In this document: positions 61,919 to 64,000 of the stretch, piece by piece
How the letters are laid out: every line of letters begins with the position of its first letter
Numbering within the stretch: the first letter of the stretch is position 1
Origin: Nymphaea colorata
Taxonomy: Eukaryota; Streptophyta; Magnoliopsida; Nymphaeales; Nymphaeaceae
DNA length: 64,000 nt
Reading direction: 5' to 3'
Assembly: GCF_008831285.2 (NCBI RefSeq)
Contig: NC_045147.1
Span: forward strand, 16,160,854 to 16,224,853
Program-made: the position numbers and the translations under genes
Notes under the pieces: generated by a model
Database searches by the model: none
Told to the model about the DNA's origin: nothing
The model's input: the letters and a program-made list of their open reading frames with translations, nothing else

Positions 61919-63106
61919 TCAGAGAACATCATCCTCCAGAAAATCGGAGGGCGAGGGGCTCGAACCGGGAAAGGGATCCCCTCGTGGCACCTCCTCTTGC
62001 GGAGCGGCGGCGGGTGCCTGGAAGGCTGCTTCGCCTAATGCGCCGGATGGGAAGGGATGGAGGAGGTGAGGGAACGGAAGGAAGACACCATGCACCACGA
62101 CGTGGAGGTTGACGAGCACGTCCGGCGACCGGATGGGCACGTAATTAATCCGGACGCCGTCGCCGGTGCTCGTGACGACTAGCCTCTCCCCTCTGGCCAG
62201 CGTCGGCAAGACCGTGCCCAGCGGCATGGCCATGAGGTCGGCGTGGGTGAGGAAGCGGTTCGGCACGATGTGGAATCGGACGTTGTGGACGTAGGCGTGG
62301 CCGCCGGAGAAGATGGCGCCGTCGTCGAGGGCGAAGACCGTCATGTTCTGGAGGCGCACGAGATCGGGGTACCTGATCCGCATGGCGAGCGCCAGAATGC
62401 TGTAGCCGTTCTCTCTGAGGCTCAGCATCGCGTGGCGGAGCATCAGACTCACGACGGACGTAGTCGACGGTTGGGCGTAGGGTCCGAGTGGAAATGGCAT
62501 ATCGGCGGTTGGGGTGGGAAGGTCGCCTTCGTTAGACCGGGAGGCGTCGTCTGCAGTGGCGGTGGTGTTCGGAACGGTTTCCGTGAGCGGCGAGTAGCAG
62601 GAGGAGGGCGGGAGTGGGGCAATTGGGGCTTGAATCCCATGCACAACGAGGGTACCATCGTTGTACATGTCGGGTTCCACGATGGGGACGGAGTTCACAA
62701 GAATGGCGGCCATGGTGGTGGCGTTGTCCTGGTGAGTGAAGGCGAGGCACCGGCCGGGGCTTATGGTGCCGAGGACGCTGTGCGGCTTCAGCTTGTAGAG
62801 GAACTGAAAGGTGAAGCTGCCAGGGACGGTGTGCTCGTTGATGAGGAAGGTGGAGGCGTCGATAGAGTCGTTCACAGGAACGAAAACCGTGACGGGGAGG
62901 TTCCAGGCGGAGAATAGAGAGGAGTCGGAGAAGGAAGGGATGGCAGACGCCAGCTGCGTGTAGCCAAGCGAAGTCAGGGCGGAGGAGAGGTGGTGGCCGA
63001 TGGACGGGAGCGGAGGCATGGAGCCGGTGTTAACATCACGGAGTTGGAAGCAGAAGGACGGTGTGAAGAGCAAGGCAAGAAGGAAAGAGAAGAGAAAGGA
63101 TGCCAT
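61919..63106 (-). CDS. Fasciclin-like arabinogalactan protein (FLA19/20/21 type), paralogue of the first FLA
   Basis: Intronless minus-strand gene, 395 residues from the ATG at 63106-63104. That ATG has a strong context (CCACCATGG) and opens directly into a signal peptide (MASFLFSFLLALLFTPSFC). An upstream in-frame ATG at 63136 would add ten residues before the signal peptide and is less likely. Two FAS1 domains follow (about 35-165 and 215-345), with TVFVPVND, LINEHTVPG, TLVVHGI and then TVFALDDGAIFSGGHAYV, FHIVPNRFLTH, NLHVVVHGVFLPFPHL. The Ser/Pro/Thr-rich linker and Pro/Ala-rich tail fit arabinogalactan-type glycosylation. The C-terminus is acidic and not hydrophobic, so no GPI anchor is predicted. 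It aligns along its whole length with the FLA at 23077-24273, including the ending DDIL/DDVL, so the pair arose by duplication. Confidence 0.9.
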   Translation of the reverse strand: MASFLFSFLLALLFTPSFCFQLRDVNTGSMPPLPSIGHHLSSALTSLGYTQLASAIPSFSDSSLFSAWNLPVTVFVPVNDSIDASTFLINEHTVPGSFTFQFLYKLKPHSVLGTISPGRCLAFTHQDNATTMAAILVNSVPIVEPDMYNDGTLVVHGIQAPIAPLPPSSCYSPLTETVPNTTATADDASRSNEGDLPTPTADMPFPLGPYAQPSTTSVVSLMLRHAMLSLRENGYSILALAMRIRYPDLVRLQNMTVFALDDGAIFSGGHAYVHNVRFHIVPNRFLTHADLMAMPLGTVLPTLARGERLVVTSTGDGVRINYVPIRSPDVLVNLHVVVHGVFLPFPHLLHPFPSGALGEAAFQAPAAAPQEEVPRGDPFPGSSPSPSDFLEDDVL

Positions 63107-64000
63107 GGTGGGAATCAGGGGATGGAAGTTGCGCATCAGAAGCAGCGCTAAACAATGTTTTTATTGCAGAGAGGGAGAGAGAGAGAGGTGGCAACTGTGG
63201 AAGGAATGGCTATTCGGAACTTAAGTAGGATGAAGAAGAGACTTCTTGGTTGGCAGTTAGGATTTCTCGTTGTAAGGGATCAGATGTAGAGGTCGTTTCG
63301 TTATTTTTTTTCTTGTGTTCTTGTTCTCGTCTCTGGTTCTTGATTTTTGCCTCTCTTTCTCGGCCGGTTCTTGATTTTTATTTGATGTAATTCATCTAGT
63401 TTGCCTTCTTTGAGAACTGTAGTCTAAAACCATGCTTCATCAGGAACACATTTTTAGCAGTGTACTTGTAAGGTGCAGACACTCGATATACACTTACTGT
63501 ATCAAACCATAAATATTAGGTCCACATATATGCAGATTGGAATTATATTATTCTTCGTATCTGCTTTGATCAAATTAAATAGATAAATTTGATAGTTTTC
63601 ATATTTGTACATGCCAAAGAGGTGGCACTTGGATCAGCTAATTTTTCATATTCAACTTACAATACCATTTATGATTTCTACCCATTTCCACCTCAACTGA
63701 GCCAAACTGGAAGCTCAACCCACCAACGCAGCATGTTCATTCTAAAACCATGATTTCCAGATCTAGGTCAACTAGTTTTAGATAACTGTGCCTTTGCTTA
63801 TTCCTATCCTTCATGGCCAAATGGTCACATCTGTTAATCCAAGGTTTCATTTCATGAACAACTTCCCATAATCGTGTCTTCAATTTGGTTTCGTTTTACT
63901 TGCTTTCGTTTCAATCCAGGCCGACTGAACTTGATTTTGGCAACATTGGTACTCTGCACTAGCATTAGAAACAGCAAACTCATTCGATGGTTATTCACCT
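63107..64000. other. Upstream region of the second FLA gene, no other gene seen
   Basis: A GA tract at 63169-63187 is CT-rich leader DNA on the FLA strand, as upstream of the first FLA. The rest to the window edge is AT-rich and has no supportable coding sequence. Confidence 0.55.

Noticed and set aside
62243-62917. 224-residue ORF on the plus strand
   Set aside because: It is the antisense shadow of the minus-strand FLA gene, caused by that gene's GC-rich codons. The ORF at 23431-23922 on the minus strand is the same effect on the first FLA.

Overview
The window is nuclear DNA of a flowering plant. All recognisable genes are plant types: a GFA2-type mitochondrial DnaJ, two fasciclin-like arabinogalactan proteins, an EPF2-type stomatal peptide, a PPR5-type plastid PPR protein, a plant J-domain protein and the WD40 mRNA export factor RAE1. 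Introns are long, AT-rich and transposon-bearing. Intergenic DNA holds many (TA)n/(GA)n microsatellites. Nothing fixes the species.

Layout, left to right. (1) 1-17087, + strand: a GFA2-like DnaJ gene, 5' end outside the window, 18 exons that join in frame to 444 residues. Intron 12 holds a very young 5.2-kb Ty1/copia element (6071-11267). Intron 17 holds an old antisense LINE fragment. (2) 17088-22980: repeat-rich intergenic DNA. (3) 23077-24273, +: single-exon FLA gene. (4) 27907-29227, +: a three-exon EPF2-like gene whose exons only become obvious when joined. (5) 32258-34207, +: two-exon PPR5-like gene with an overlapping upstream ORF. (6) 34208-40643: about 6.4 kb without a supported gene, including a possible hAT-like element. 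(7) 40644-45648, -: five-exon J-domain protein with a likely organelle transit peptide. (8) 47056-59132, -: eleven-exon RAE1 gene over 12 kb, with a likely GC-AG intron and two separate internal duplications that carry pieces of its own exons. (9) 61919-63106, -: a second FLA gene, paralogous to the first and in convergent orientation.

The genes do not form one pathway. They are ordinary single plant genes side by side, and the two FLA paralogues bracket the EPF2, PPR5, J-domain and RAE1 genes. Every splice model was built by hand from GT/GC-AG sites and reading-frame continuity. I found no CRISPR array, tRNA, rRNA, organelle insert or new multi-gene system. The observations most worth checking are the copia insertion, the RAE1 GC donor and exon-fragment duplications, the EPF2-like gene, the PPR5 upstream ORF and the FLA pair.
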